Below are positions 38,769 to 51,379 of a stretch of DNA of 64,000 nucleotides, piece by piece. The number at the start of each line of letters is the position of its first letter. Within the stretch, counting starts at the first letter, position 1. The notes under the pieces were generated by a model. It was not told the origin of the DNA, made no database searches, and saw nothing but the letters and a program-made list of their open reading frames with translations. Both the position numbers and the translations under genes were made by a program. Source of the stretch: Pristionchus mayeri (taxonomy: Eukaryota > Nematoda > Chromadorea > Rhabditida > Neodiplogasteridae); the NCBI GenBank assembly GCA_036245805.1, contig BTRK01000003.1, positions 25,740,685 to 25,804,684 on the forward strand, written 5' to 3'.

Positions 38769-39288
38769 AGTGCTCTCACTTCGTTCTAGAGGTACATCCT
38801 TCCTGTGAATTGCTGTACAAAGTATCCTGTTCGATCTACGATTGTTCCCTATTCCCCCCTGCAAATCGGTTATTATCGATCCTTGCCAGTAATGTTAGAC
38901 TCGATTAGTTTGTTTGGGAATATCTAGAAATTTTATTTTTCACTTTCTTTCGGTCCTGGTCTTTTCTCGATAGTGGGTAGTCACTCAAATTTCTCGCTGT
39001 ACATTAGGTAGAATCACACTCTTTTGTGCTACTTTCCTACTCACGATCGGTAATTTTTCGTTTATCGTCTGTTGTGAATCTGGAACTAAAATCGATGAAA
39101 TTAAATTCTCTACCTTCGTGACACCGGAATCAGGGGAAAGATGTACTAGTAATTTGCGTGTGGTAGATCAGCGGAGAGAAGTGAATGGAATGACCAATAT
39201 GGTAGTGGATGATTGTGCATGATTGGAGTGGGAGGAACTATTCGTGTTTACAACTATGGAACGAGGTTCATTTAAAATGAGCAGGGCC
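38769..39288. other. Convergent-gene spacer
   Basis: 3' flanks of MOCS2A and the EF-hand gene; no coding signal. Confidence 0.5.
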
Positions 39289-40265
39289 TCATACGGTCTG
39301 AGACATTGTAACGAACTTGTCACACAATGCATCAACTATAGGTTCTGAAAGGAGGGGAGTCCGCGGGGGTTTGGCAGGGGCTGGAGATGAGCCATCGTGC
39401 TGTTTCTGGAAGGGAGGAGTGATCTATGGGGGGGGGGGGGGGGGTTAACCTCTGAGTGATGATGAGTCTTCGCTTCGACTGACGCGATGATGGCTGATGC
39501 TTTGTGCGCCAGATTCTGCTTCCACGACACGACGAGATCCTCCGCCGACATCTGAATCGATGGATGGAGGTCGTCACTTCCTCTTGACTCACATGTTCAT
39601 GCTCGTTCAATCTCTCGAAGACGACGTCGATGTCTGCATTCGTGTTCGCCTATGAGGGGGAACTCACTTGAGAGGATAGGAGAGGGGATCTACCTTCACT
39701 TTGGATGTCACTGCAGCTAGGAACTCGTCGAAGTTGATCTCTCCGTCGCCATTGACATCGGAAGTTCTCATGACTGCTTGGACGACCTTCGGAGATACGT
39801 CGCATCCGAATCCCATTAGCATCGCTGCCACCTCAACTCACTTCTCAATAGGGAGGGAGGGTTGGCTACCGTACCTCGCTAGAGGAGATAGTCCCCGAGT
39901 CATCGTCATCCATTGCCACGAAGATATTGTAGACCTGCGAATGCTTCCCATCAGAAAGAGAGAAAGAGAAAGAGGACAGCGCAATAAGGCTCTGCTTGAT
40001 TGGAGAACCGAGGCTCGTTACAATGGCGTCCCGTGAACAAACAAAGACGAAGCAACACGAAATGCCTTCCGAATGGACTACTGTATCCGGAGGGATATGG
40101 TATGTCTCTCACCCGTTCGACATCCTTCTTGTTGATGCCGTGCTTCTCCGCCAGTTCCTGTGCATTTGTCAGTTTGGAATGCTTCTTCTTCGGCTTCTTC
40201 TTTCCCAGTTTGTGGTTGAGCAGAGCTTTCCAGAAGACTGCATCCTTGTCTGCGGGACACGCCAT
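39289..40265 (-). CDS. EF-hand calcium-binding protein (calmodulin/centrin-like)
   Basis: Starts MACPADKDAVFWKALLNHKL with a Lys-rich stretch (GKKKPKKKHSKL), then NAQELAEKHGINKKDVERV. Two canonical EF-hand loops follow: DDDDSGTISSSE (within VAMDDDDSGTISSSEV) and DVNGDGEINFDE. A third region (VFERLNEHEHVSAEDLV) is a degenerate EF-hand. The last exon, in the frame dictated by the donor, reads HDGSSPAPAKPPRTPLLSE and ends FVTMSQTV. Basic N-terminus plus paired EF-hands suggests a soluble calcium sensor; no named orthologue was recognised. A poly-G run at 39,428-39,444 sits in the last intron. Confidence 0.75.
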
Positions 40266-41655
40266 CTGGAGGGGATGGACTATGATGATGAGAGGGGAGA
40301 TGAGGAGAGAGGTCAGAGGGGGAAAACAGCCTGGAGGGTCACACAAGAGGATGAGACACGTGCAATCTATATGCAAAGAAGAAGAAGGAGATTAGGAATG
40401 GGAAGAGCTGAGGAAGCAACTCCCAATCCGAGACGATCCGCTCACCGAAGAGTGTGGCGAAGTGAAGGAGAGAGAAAGAAGAGATATTCGAAATATGAGA
40501 AGGAGGTGAACTCCCGGAAGAAGGAAAGTGAATTATGTGAGGAGATGAGAGAAGGATGAAGTGATAGAAGGAGAAGTGGAGAGATGTCTAGTAGAAGACT
40601 TGTGAATGACAACATTCTACTAGAGATCTCATGCAGTACGATCGAAGGATATGATGAGACAAGGAATGGGAGAAGTAAGATGAAGTATGAATGATAAATG
40701 AAGAAATCGGAAGGGGGCGGCACTCTTGCAGTCGGGATTAGAAATGAAGAAAAGGGACGAGGAGAGGGATGAAGAGAGGAGGAGACTCCGCCTAGAAGAG
40801 AAGAAGAGGTGAGACAATGGGAATGAAGAGAAGACCTCTTGAGTTGAGGAGATGTCCAATGGATGGATGGAGAAGGAGGAGAGACTCGTGCGAGTACTCG
40901 ATCATTGAAGAGAGAGAGGAGAGAGACCAGGAATGGAGGGAGGAATGTTCTGTCTGTCTGTGAGGCCAGTCGAATTGTGTAAGTGGGGCGGTTATGGGAG
41001 AAGGAAAGAGAAGGAGAGATGGAGTGGTCTTACGACCCACCGACCCCTCTATCCCATCAATGGTACGGTGGAAGAGAAATGCGGTGGGTATTGTTGCCTG
41101 GGACTAGGATTGAGAGGTAGAAGTTGGAAAGGAAGTTGCCTCTCCCTTGACTCTTAGCCTCTTTATGAGTAGGATAGGACCATTGTTGTCCACTCGAATA
41201 TTCCATCAGATCATCCAAGGGGGGAAACGACGGCAGAATGAGAGATGAGAGTTCCCATATGAGCATTGGGGTGATCAGAAGACAGAGTGATATATGGTCA
41301 CGACACTTCTCCCTCTCTCTAAATTGTTTTGTGAGCCTTCCCAGCATGGTATGTTATTGTGTGAGAATAGAAGAGGGACGACGACAGGAATATCCATACC
41401 GTCTCCCTCCCTCAGGGTCATCATCCCTCGATGGATGAGGAGACGGATCCACGAGGGAAACGAAGCATGTGTGAAATGGTTAGTGATGTGAGATGGAAGG
41501 AAGGAGGGAGAGATACTCCTTCCATGGAACACGTAGTAATGGAGAACCACTCCCACTCCTCCTCCCCCTCTTCCACTACTTCCTCCCCCCTCCTCCCTCC
41601 TCTCAACGACTAATCTCTAATTGTAGTCAAATGATGAGGATCGGACTCGAGGGAA
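40266..41655. other. Purine-rich intergenic region
   Basis: Strong A/G strand bias from 40,370 to 41,050 produces long but unconvincing ORFs on both strands. No domain was recognised. Confidence 0.45.
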
Positions 41656-41659
41656 CCAT

Positions 41660-42870
41660 TCGCTCAAAGGAGAAATGAGTGAGAGAGACCATTATTATGG
41701 CTTTTCGTGTTTCCGCCTCTAGGAGCAAAATGATAGAGCGAATCGTATGCGGGAGGAGAAAAGGGACTAGAGGGAGAACAACGTTCATTTTCATGGCCAT
41801 ACCACGGATACGGGAACATTCTTACATATAATATAGTCCCTGGATGTCTAAGTATTGGAGGCTGAACAGAATTGTTGTTTGATGGAATGGGAAGGAAACA
41901 GAAATCGAGCTGAAATATGATACATAGAGTGAGGATTCGGAATGGAGATGGATACATCCACTGCCCACTTCCATTCGCCATCCAAAAGGACTACTGCATT
42001 GGATTTGGATCAATCGAGTAATAGAATCAGCATTGAAAAGAGCGAATTCACACAGGACACTCATTGGGAAGGATCTGTCGTTTTGTAGCGAGAGAATGCG
42101 AGTCTATTCGAGGAAAAGGAGGGGGAAGAGGGAGCACTAAGGGAATGAATACAGTGGGAACGAAAGGGACATTCCATCACTGCACTACCACTGTCGTCAC
42201 GAATGACGACGATGGAGAGAGAGAGAGAGAGATCAAAGATCAACCGACCGTTTCCATGTTCTCGGGACATGATTTGATGTTGAAGCAGGAAGGCATCTGG
42301 TCGCAAGGCTGAGAATGGAAGGGGAAGGCAGTGGGAACTTCCACCCTTACCTCTACTGTTCGTTGTCGACGAAGATTCTTCAATCTCAGAGGAGACAAAT
42401 ACTGTGTCTGAGAAGAACAGATGATACACCTCGCCAAGACAGTGAAATACCGTTGGGCTCGGCTCGTGGATGATGTATGAAGGCGGAGTTACGGTGCAAT
42501 TAGGATAGAGCCAAGCGTTTAAATCGAAGTTGATTACGTGCGTGACGCAAGAATCACAGCCTAAGAAGGAGGAGAATGTTCGGAGCATACTGTAGATGAG
42601 AGTATTGATCGAGTAGTTGATCAGGTTAGACGCTTGATTTGAATGATCTGAATGGATCGGGATTAAAGGTAGAAGATACCTGCGGAGTGGTCGAGTGTGA
42701 ACGAGGGACGAAGTGACTTAGAATTGAGACGAGAATGAGTAGAGGATGGAGAGGGTAAAGAGAGAGAGAGAGAGAGACGACGACGAGGAGGAGGAGAAAG
42801 AAGGAGGGAAAAGATGAGACTGAGACACAAATGACGATCATTTCAACCCCTGAGGATACAACTGACAAGA
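41660..42870 (-). CDS. Possible secreted Cys-rich protein
   Basis: Low-confidence gene. Minus-strand pieces that look coding are CDSCVTHVINFDLNAWLYP and HCLGEVYHLFFSDTVFV (about 42,370-42,550), PCDQMPSCFNIKSCPENMET (42,240-42,310), MECPFRSHCIHSLSA (about 42,150), and SVLCEFALFNADSITRLIQ with SSPFGWRMEVGSGCIHLHS (41,930-42,064). Repeated Cys pairs suggest an extracellular domain. A hydrophobic N-terminal exon lies at 42,700-42,850 but its frame could not be joined with certainty. It could also be a pseudogene. Confidence 0.3.
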
Positions 42871-42899
42871 AGCATCTAGTTTATCCTAGTTGATGGGAT

Positions 42900-44687
42900 G
42901 TGATAGATGAGTTGCATAAGGATGACGGGAGGATAGAAGAAGGATGAATAGAGGGAGAAGAACACGTCGATCGATCACTCTCGATAAAGACGACAAATGG
43001 ATAGTCACACATGTCATTCTCTTCATCCCAAATCATCAAAGGAAAACTCATTCATGGCATTTTTATCAGAAATTAGTAAATTGAATATAAATATACATGT
43101 CAGTTCAAAGTCGATTGGTATTTGGGAGAGATAGAGGAATTTGATTCGAGTATTTCCTTTTCTAGCCCTCTTTCACCTGCTTTCTCATTGCACCTGTGAG
43201 AGAGCATTTCATCCCGTAATATAAATTCTCATCATCTTTGAAGTGATCATACAACTGAATATTATGCGAGACAAACAATGTTTGTTGAATTGGACACTGG
43301 TGTCTGCTGGAATGGAAGTCGCCGGTTTGTCTGTCTCCGTATCCACTCATTTGCAGCAGATAAGATTAAAGAGCAACGTGAGTGGAAACCCTAACTTTCG
43401 ATCCAGGCAAAATTGTAAAAATTCGATCTTTACAAATCTTAAAAAGTGAAGAATATAAGGGATTATGTAGCTGTTTTGGCGATTTTAAATTTAATTGTTG
43501 TCTTCTTATTTCTGGCTGCGCTAATATAGTTGTACAGCAATGTAAAGAACGTTATACTCGTTTATTAAAACAGGAACAACGTTCTATATCAGTAGAGCAA
43601 TTACAAAAATTCAAAGCCACAGTATGCGGTTAATAGTTGAACTTGAAATTTAATGAAAATATATTGAAGCTATCGTTCTTTCTGCACTCTCGATCATCCC
43701 ATCGCAAGCCATTTCAGAATTAGGGACAGCAGCCGTGTTTATGAATGAGCAGAACAATTAACAAATTGGTGTGCAAATGGAAGCTTACCCTACCCCATTT
43801 CGACTTTTCACTTTAGTTTTTCAAAAATATTGTAAAATAATAAGAAAAACAATAATATGTGTTGATAAAGAAGCCGACGTTTTGAGTCCAAGCAGAGCGC
43901 ATCACAAGTCACTTTCATACTCAATTTATCGCAAACTGAAATCCGATAAAATATTTCAGCACCGTTCATATGAATTAATTAATTTCTTATTAATGTTTAA
44001 CCCGCCCTAAAAAAATGCGATATATCACCATTCCTAACCAAAAACACCCAAAAATATCTCGGTGTTTCAGAATCGTCAAGCAAGTGCAAGGATTACGGTA
44101 ACATCTAAGTAAAATAGCATTTTCTATAAAACCGCTACCAGTATATTTTTTGTTTTCTAGTATGTGGTGTAAAACAGGGTTTATCGCAATATAGCCAAAA
44201 ATCTCGAAAGTACTAGTAGCGGTTTTAAAGAAAAAGCAAAAAATGTATTTTCACAACGGTAAAATGCCCAACTTTGACGGCCTCATTCTCTAATATCTTA
44301 TATTTTTATTTATTTTTATTGTGAAAACAATTTTTTGTGATTGATAATCTACTCAAACTGAGGAAATGAAGCTTCGACACTTAATTCTGAAAACATGCTT
44401 ATTTTCGATCGCTTCGTGCGTCTTCATTTCTACAGCATGCACCTTCTTGCCATGCTTGTTGCACTTTCATTATATCTTTATATTCATTCCAGTCAATAAA
44501 ATAGTTTGAAAATCACATTAAATATTTTTAAAAAATGTTTTAAAATATTGAAAGAATTTGGCTTGAAAATTACGGTAGTTTGAAAGCAAAAGCGTCGGAA
44601 GGAGGCAACCAATATTCCGTACTCAAAAATTCGGGCTGCCGTCCCTATTCAGAATATTAAAACGTTAAAATTTTGGATCTTTTCAAA
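42900..44687. other. A+T-rich intergenic region
   Basis: No gene supported. It contains an imperfect inverted repeat (arms 44,117-44,144 and 44,210-44,237, about 24 of 28 matching) that may be the remnant of a small transposon. Confidence 0.5.
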
Positions 44688-45416
44688 ATGAAAAACTTCT
44701 TTCGTTCTTTCTTCCGGCGCTGGTGGCAAAAAGGCAGAAATGTTGAGATGCACTCGCCGCACGCACTGGGCGGTGCATTGCCTGAGGCGTTCGATAGTTC
44801 TTATCCTCTATCAGTGTTTATGGGACCAATGGGTAGCTCTGCACAAGGCGAGTCTACACTCGATCAGTTCGTGGCTCCAGGGTTGCGACTATGGATGCTT
44901 ATCGCCCTCGTTTCGGGAGTTCTCCTCATAATGGGTGAGTTGAGTATCCTGACCTCCCTCCTTTTACATTCATCAACATCACTATCTTTGGAACTTTTCT
45001 TATAGTTGTGATCGTATGCTGCTTCATGCGAATTCGGATCCCGAGAACCAAGCGTCAAATTGATTTAATTGCTGCGAAGAGGAAAATGAGGAAGGAACGG
45101 AAGAATGCTAGTCAGCACGGTACGATTATAATCTTGATTATCCTTTTTAGCATTATGTTTGAGAGGTTCTCTACTCTATTTTCTGAAACGATATTAGGAA
45201 TCTTATGTATCTTCACTAATATTTTATGCGATAGCACTTTCGTCTAGTTTGGAATGTTGATCTAATAATATTTGAGACGAACGATCTACGGCGATAGTGA
45301 TGAACTCGATGCCGCATAAGCCATCTTCAGCAGGAGATCGAGCTCGTTCTTCTTCGAATGAGGATAAGCGACCCCTAGTTCATAAAACATCCTCTAAGCA
45401 GCAAACGGCAGTGTAG
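44688..45416 (+). CDS. Single-pass membrane protein with basic tail
   Basis: Exon 1 (44,688 to about 44,934) encodes MKNFFRSFFRRWWQKGRN, a Gly/Ser-rich luminal part and the start of a membrane segment (LRLWMLIALVSGVLLIM). Exon 2 continues VVIVCCFMRIRIPRTKRQ and IDLIAAKRKMRKERKNASQ. Exon 3 (from about 45,291) encodes a Ser/Lys-rich tail ending KTSSKQQTAV. The last three residues, TAV, fit a class I PDZ ligand (S/T-X-hydrophobic). Topology is one membrane helix with a basic cytoplasmic tail. Family not recognised. Its first intron is homologous to an intron in oxi-1 (see findings). Confidence 0.6.
44937..45006 (+). repeat. Intron sharing sequence with an oxi-1 intron
   Basis: Intron beginning GTGAGTTGAG and containing CATTCATCAACATCACT; the matching intron is at 47,711-47,799. 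Confidence 0.7.
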
Positions 45417-46160
45417 ATGCAATTGTCCCATGTTATCTTCAGGTTCTTTCACTCACATACACAGATCTGTATCTATCTTACGAATGTTTTGATGAGGCTC
45501 ATATATCTCATTGTTTCATATTCCCTTCTTTCTCAAGTTATAGTCCTGGTCATTACGATACCTTCTTCAGTGCCATATACTGTATCCACTTGCAATTACA
45601 TTGTGTTCTCCTAGTCATCGCCATTACATTGTGTTCTCCTAGTCATCGTCTTGCTCATTAATTGTCGTGCTTTACTCCACACCTCCATCGAATCTCAATT
45701 GTTCTCATTGGTCCATCTCATTTCCATTCTCGACCCTTGCCTCCAATAAAGTTCTCCTTTTTCTCTCAACGGGAAATTGTTTCTCATCGGCCTCTGATGT
45801 TGAATTGGAAAGGGTTGGCTCTCCCTGATGTGTCCCTTGAGACCTCTACCTATGACTTCTCCCACATTCATCCCCCAATGCACTCAATCTGGTGTGGTTT
45901 CTAGTAGGAGAAAGGTCAATCGATGGGATAGGGGGAAGGGACACCTAGAGAAGGAAGGGGGAGGATTTCCCCTTACACTCAACTGATGATGTATGGACGA
46001 AGGAAAGAACACTGGAAAGAGGGCATTCAACTGAGAGGAAAATAATTTGGGCGAGAGAGAGGAATGAAGGTTTAAGAGGAGTCAAGATATGTCATACTCG
46101 GATCTATGTCTTCAGGTACGGTATATCTGCCAGTGAGGAAATGGTGCATCGGTCGATGGA
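45417..46160. other. Intergenic spacer with short tandem duplication
   Basis: A 28-bp unit containing TTGTGTTCTCCTAGTCATCG occurs twice in tandem at about 45,595-45,650. The ORF at 45,662-45,904 has no recognisable content. Confidence 0.45.
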
Positions 46161-49100
46161 ATGAGTGTTCAAAACAACCGAGATGAGTGCGACCCAGTGG
46201 ATGGGGTGAGGAGTGAAGTCATTCGAAATGCTCCTGATTCAATCGTAATAATGGCATTGAAGAGTGGTCGACAATGGGATGATTCCCTGCCCGGGAATGT
46301 CGAGGCGTGGATTGTTAGACTGCAGGCTAGAATGAGAGGAGAATTAGCAAGGAAGAAGTGGAAGACTAGTGTACTGTGAGTATACTGTATTATAAGCATA
46401 CTGTAGGAATAGCTTACCATATCATAATCTACTCACTGTGACGACGAACAAATTTATAGAGACGAGATGCAGAAAGAATTGGGAGCTTTCGATGATCTGG
46501 AGAAGTCGGGGAAGATATTGAAGAAGAACCAAGAGGTAGAACATGATTACTTACTTATTCTTCATTCTTTAATATATTGTTTATAATTAGCCTTAGCGGT
46601 ACCATCTTCTTAATTAGGTCTTGCGATGGAGTGCCAATAAGATAATTGGATATCTCTCAGATTCTTCGGTTGGCTCCTGTCTTCTTACAAGTGGCTTCTT
46701 TCCCTCAGCATCTACAGGTTATACTTGATCTATACTTGGGCAATTTCATGTTCCTTTATAACTCTAAATAATTCTGGTTAGGTCCTTGCTTGCCTCGTTC
46801 GTCACATGATTCTCTCAATGGATTCCCCCTCGAAGGAGACCAATTTTGCATCGATTCTCACTTCGAAGAGCGGATTGCCAGCTGGGAATCGACTGATCAC
46901 GAGCATGTTCAGAATCATGCCCACGGCTATGCACTCCGTTACGGTTGGTCGAAGATACGGTATACGGTAGGGATTGATTTTTAGGCACGGAAAGTGTCGG
47001 AACAGAAGGCTTGGCAATCGATGATCCACTGGATGATCGTATTCTCAGGGTGTGGGGGATGGAGTCTCGTGCGGAATGCATCACAGGTATTCCCTACCAT
47101 TTATCATTGATATTAATTATCAATTCCAAGGTGCATCCTGTATTGAACTCATTGTGCAACAAAATGAGTTCTCCTTTGATGACCCCTGCTAACTACCGAA
47201 TGCTGACGGTGAGAAATGCATGCATTCAGAGACGGAAGCAGAATAATCACGCACATTTCTTGTGCCCATCTATTTAGTCTCTCCGATTGCAGGAATGTCT
47301 CTTCCGTGTAATCAACGATGCGAAGCCCCTTCTGTCATCTGAAGCCGTGAATGCACTCTTCACTATACTACTCAGACCTCTGAAGGGAACCGAGGTCAGT
47401 CGAGTAATCGAAGAGACCAAGTGAGATTATTACGAGGATGAGTAGTGGTTCTGGAGGAGTAGGAAGTGATTGTAGTTGATAACGGATGATTCGATCCTCC
47501 TGGCTGCTGATACTCTCTTCACATGCCCTGCCATTCTGGTGCACGTCAATGATACAGTGAGTGAATGAGAGGGAGAGGATGCATGATTAACTCATCTTGC
47601 TTCAGAGTCGAGAGATGGCCAAGCAGACCACTTTTCTCACTCGAGTTATCCCTCTTCTCAATAAGATTGGATTGACGGGAGGAAACCACTCAAAGACTCT
47701 CAATCTAATGGGTGGGTTGAGCAGCCTCATCTTCCACCTTTTGCATTCATCAACATCACTGTCTATTTTTAACTTTTTAAAACTATTTTTCTTTTCAGGA
47801 AACCTCGTTCATCTATCATATCTAAAAATCGAGGCAAGTTATTATCTTCATACATTTTAGGATACACTACTTTTCCGTATATGGTATAATGCTTCTGCTT
47901 CAGAAAGAGTTGATCTGGGAATGGGCGGAGCTACTGGGGGCATTCATTGAGAGGTGCAAGGAAGTTAGCACCTCCCACTCGAGGTATCGAAGATGATCAT
48001 CATCTTATAGGAGAAAATCGATAATCATCTTCTTGCAGAGGTCACGTTCACTGGCATCCCGTATTTGGCAGCTGCTCACTTCTCCTCGATGCGGGGTACG
48101 GTAGATCAATCGGTTACTGTAGTGAGACTAATTGATTGAAGGACGGAAGCGTCGTTGAGACACGTGATGAAACAGTTGCGAATGATGTGGAGCAAGAGAT
48201 TGATAGGAAGTCTCTTCGAAGAGGAATCAGAAGAAGGGAATGGAGGATGGGAGAAGAATGGGGGAGAGACCAGTGGACTTACCAGTGAGGATCCACTCAT
48301 TCCCAATTATTGTAGTTTCCTTCGTCTTTGTAATCTAATGGATAACATAAATACAATTGAGAACTGTGGAAGAAGTTAACAATGGGAGGAGAAACGACGA
48401 AGACGATGGACTCGAGCAAATTACCCATCAGCAGGTCTCTTTTCCTTCTTTCTTCATCTTTTCTTATTAATGTAGATGCGATGCAGATCGTTAATAGATG
48501 AGTAGACTTTTAATTTACAGTTAGTTGTGAAAAGGATAGCAAGGGATAACGATTTGTTGTGCAGGATGGGTATGATTGCCCATCTCTTCTCTTCCGCCCT
48601 CCTCACTCTCCCCAATCTCCGCTCCGATATCCTGGCTGGACTGTGTTCCGAACCTTCCCTCATATCCAGACTGTGGAGATCAGTGCAGAGGAGACAGAAG
48701 GTGCAGTCGAGGGGGGGGGGGATGACCTCGACTGATCTATTCAGACTGATCTCTCCAATCCCTTCGCTTCTGGATCTGCATCTGACCCACTCACCATCTC
48801 CCTCTCCCTCTTCCAGGTAACGGCATCTATCGTTCATTGCGGGAACTATTGATAACATACGATCTTTGACGAGCCATCGAAATAATCCTCTTATATGAGC
48901 ATGGTAACCAGTGGTGGAAAAGGTAGGTAGGGAAAATCGAAAAATTTGGGCATGTTTGGGTCATTTTGGCAAAAAAATGGGCATGTTTTGGCAAGGTTTA
49001 GGAAAAATTATGCCATGTTATTGTATTCATTAGAAAAAGCGTGTTCAAAAATACATAAAAAACATGCTTTGCGCAATTTTTATCCACTCATTCAATCACA

Positions 49101-51300
49101 TCAACAATTATTGTAAAAAACACGACGCGTGCACGACGTACTTGCGACTTCACCTTATAAGGTCATGTTTTTAAAGGTAAAGGTCATGTTTATAATTTAC
49201 TTTATTAGTTATATCACAATCCGGAATGTTCAGGCTTCATTTTCATGTCTTGCGATTTTAAAAATATTAATGGGGAGCTTCACAAAACATGCCTACGCGA
49301 TAAAATCGAGTTAAATATTCGTGGTGTACACCGGTGTGCCATAGCGTGCACTCTCGAGTGGTTTACTTTCCCATTCCATTGTATACTTTTTCTTTACTAA
49401 GTCCATACTCTTTCCCTCTCGCTTGCACTGCTCTGTCGAGTCGGCCTGGCATGGGCATATTTCCCACTCCAACCCCAAAAATCTGGGCATGTTAGGTCGC
49501 GTTTTACCTACTTTTCCACAACTGATGGTAACTCAACTAATATCAATGTGGGATGTACTGCAGGAGGATTCTCCCTCTGCCCTCGTTCATCTCTCCCCAC
49601 TTCATCTTTTCGCTGAAGCTGCAACCTATCTCATCAAGTAACTTCTGGAAACGAATTTGATAGCTCTTGTTCAAACTGTTGTTAGCAATTTTTTGTTCAA
49701 GATTCTTACAAGTTCCAATGGAAATGCCCAATCAGAATGAGGATTGTGAGTGTGAATGGAGGCAGAGTTCTCATGAATTCTCTTGAGGATCCTCGACGAC
49801 GAGGAATTGTACGAGAAGGCCATTCCTCTCTCCTCTCCTGAGTTAGTGGCAGTCGCCAAATTCTGCAACCTCTTCTGCTTCCGAGCCATTTGGAATGGAA
49901 TCGTCGGTTAGTTATTTTCATTTCTCAATTGAAACGAATTAGTAGCACGATATTAGTCAATTGAATTTCAATATCAAATTATGTTTTTCAAATGCATCTC
50001 CAAGATGAGTATTTGGATATTCCTTTGTATATTACCTGGAAATAGAACGATTTCATCTGAACGTTCCTCCATTGCTTTCTCTTGAGCGGATGATTCCCGT
50101 ACTCTCTTCTCATCGATCCACGGTCTCTGCATGCTCCTCTATGGGAGGAATTCGAGACGACCCTTCACTGCCGAGAAGAACTTCTGGATTCCCGGGTGAG
50201 ATCTCCCCTTCTCCCTCCTATCCCAGCACTGTCTAAGTAGTTCTCCTTCCAGAGAAGTGCGCAGCTCAGTGATCATCTCCGAGTTCGAGAAGGCCACTCC
50301 CAGGGGATGTCTGCTGCTCAGAAAGTCAGTAACTTCCCCAGATTATCGTTGTCTTTGGTCTGACTGCATTGAGTGATTCTGTTGCAGAATGAGTCACGTA
50401 GTTCCCATCAAGGAGCGACTTCTCTTATTCCGAAAGTACATCACGAATGACAAGGTACTACTACCCTCCTCCCTTTCTCTCTTGATCACTGCCCATTTAG
50501 TCCTCATCGGAGTCTCGTCCTCGTCTGATTACTGTAGATCGATCGATGATTGTCGAGGATGGTTTCAAGTCAGTCACTTTCATATCCCCTGTAATTTGGC
50601 TGTAATTTCAGACAGCTCTCTCGACTGTCGTCTAACGAACTGCGATCGACGATTCGAGTGAAATTCGTGAATCAGCAGGGATTGGATGAGGCGGGAATCG
50701 ACCAGGATGGGGTGTTCAAGGTGAGGGAGCAGTAGGAAGAACACGAGTGAAGGAATCAAAATTAGAAGAAAAGAGAGAAATTCTCCTTTAATTGCACCAT
50801 TGGGATGCTTCTTGATCAGAGTCACTCTTTGATATCATATATATTTATGCTATTTCTGGGCGAAATAACGTGAAACAAAAATTAAATGGATGATACATGA
50901 TTAAAATTAAGAGTGGATAACAGTGAAATACGTGACCGGGGATCTACTCAGAGAGAGGAACTGGTTTGATTCTCTTGGTTTACTAAAAGCCTTGCCGCTC
51001 TTGGAAAGAAACTATTATGCCTGTAGTTATGGTTCGATCCAGGATTATTGAAGTTCATGCCGTTTCGAGTGTAGTAAATTTTGAAATAATGTGGTTTTCG
51101 TTTGGAAATACTATATTTGCCTCGGATGAGATTTTTGGCTACTCTCATATCAATCGCCATCATCCATTTTCAGTTTACTAATGAACCTAATTGAAATACG
51201 TATTTAAAGGAATTTCTGGAGTTGACACTGAAAGCAGTCTTCAATCCCAATCTCTCACTCTTCGCCTTCACTTCTGCGGGTAAGTCCCCCCTCTCCCCTT

Positions 51301-51379
<79 letters not shown>

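Noticed and set aside
43243..44010. Short plus ORFs in the A+T-rich spacer
   Set aside because: No domain, signal peptide or consistent splicing; base composition is unlike the neighbouring genes.
45662..45904. 80-codon plus ORF MSCFTPHLHRISIVLIG
   Set aside because: No signal, domain, splice context or partner exon. An equally long minus-strand ORF overlaps it.
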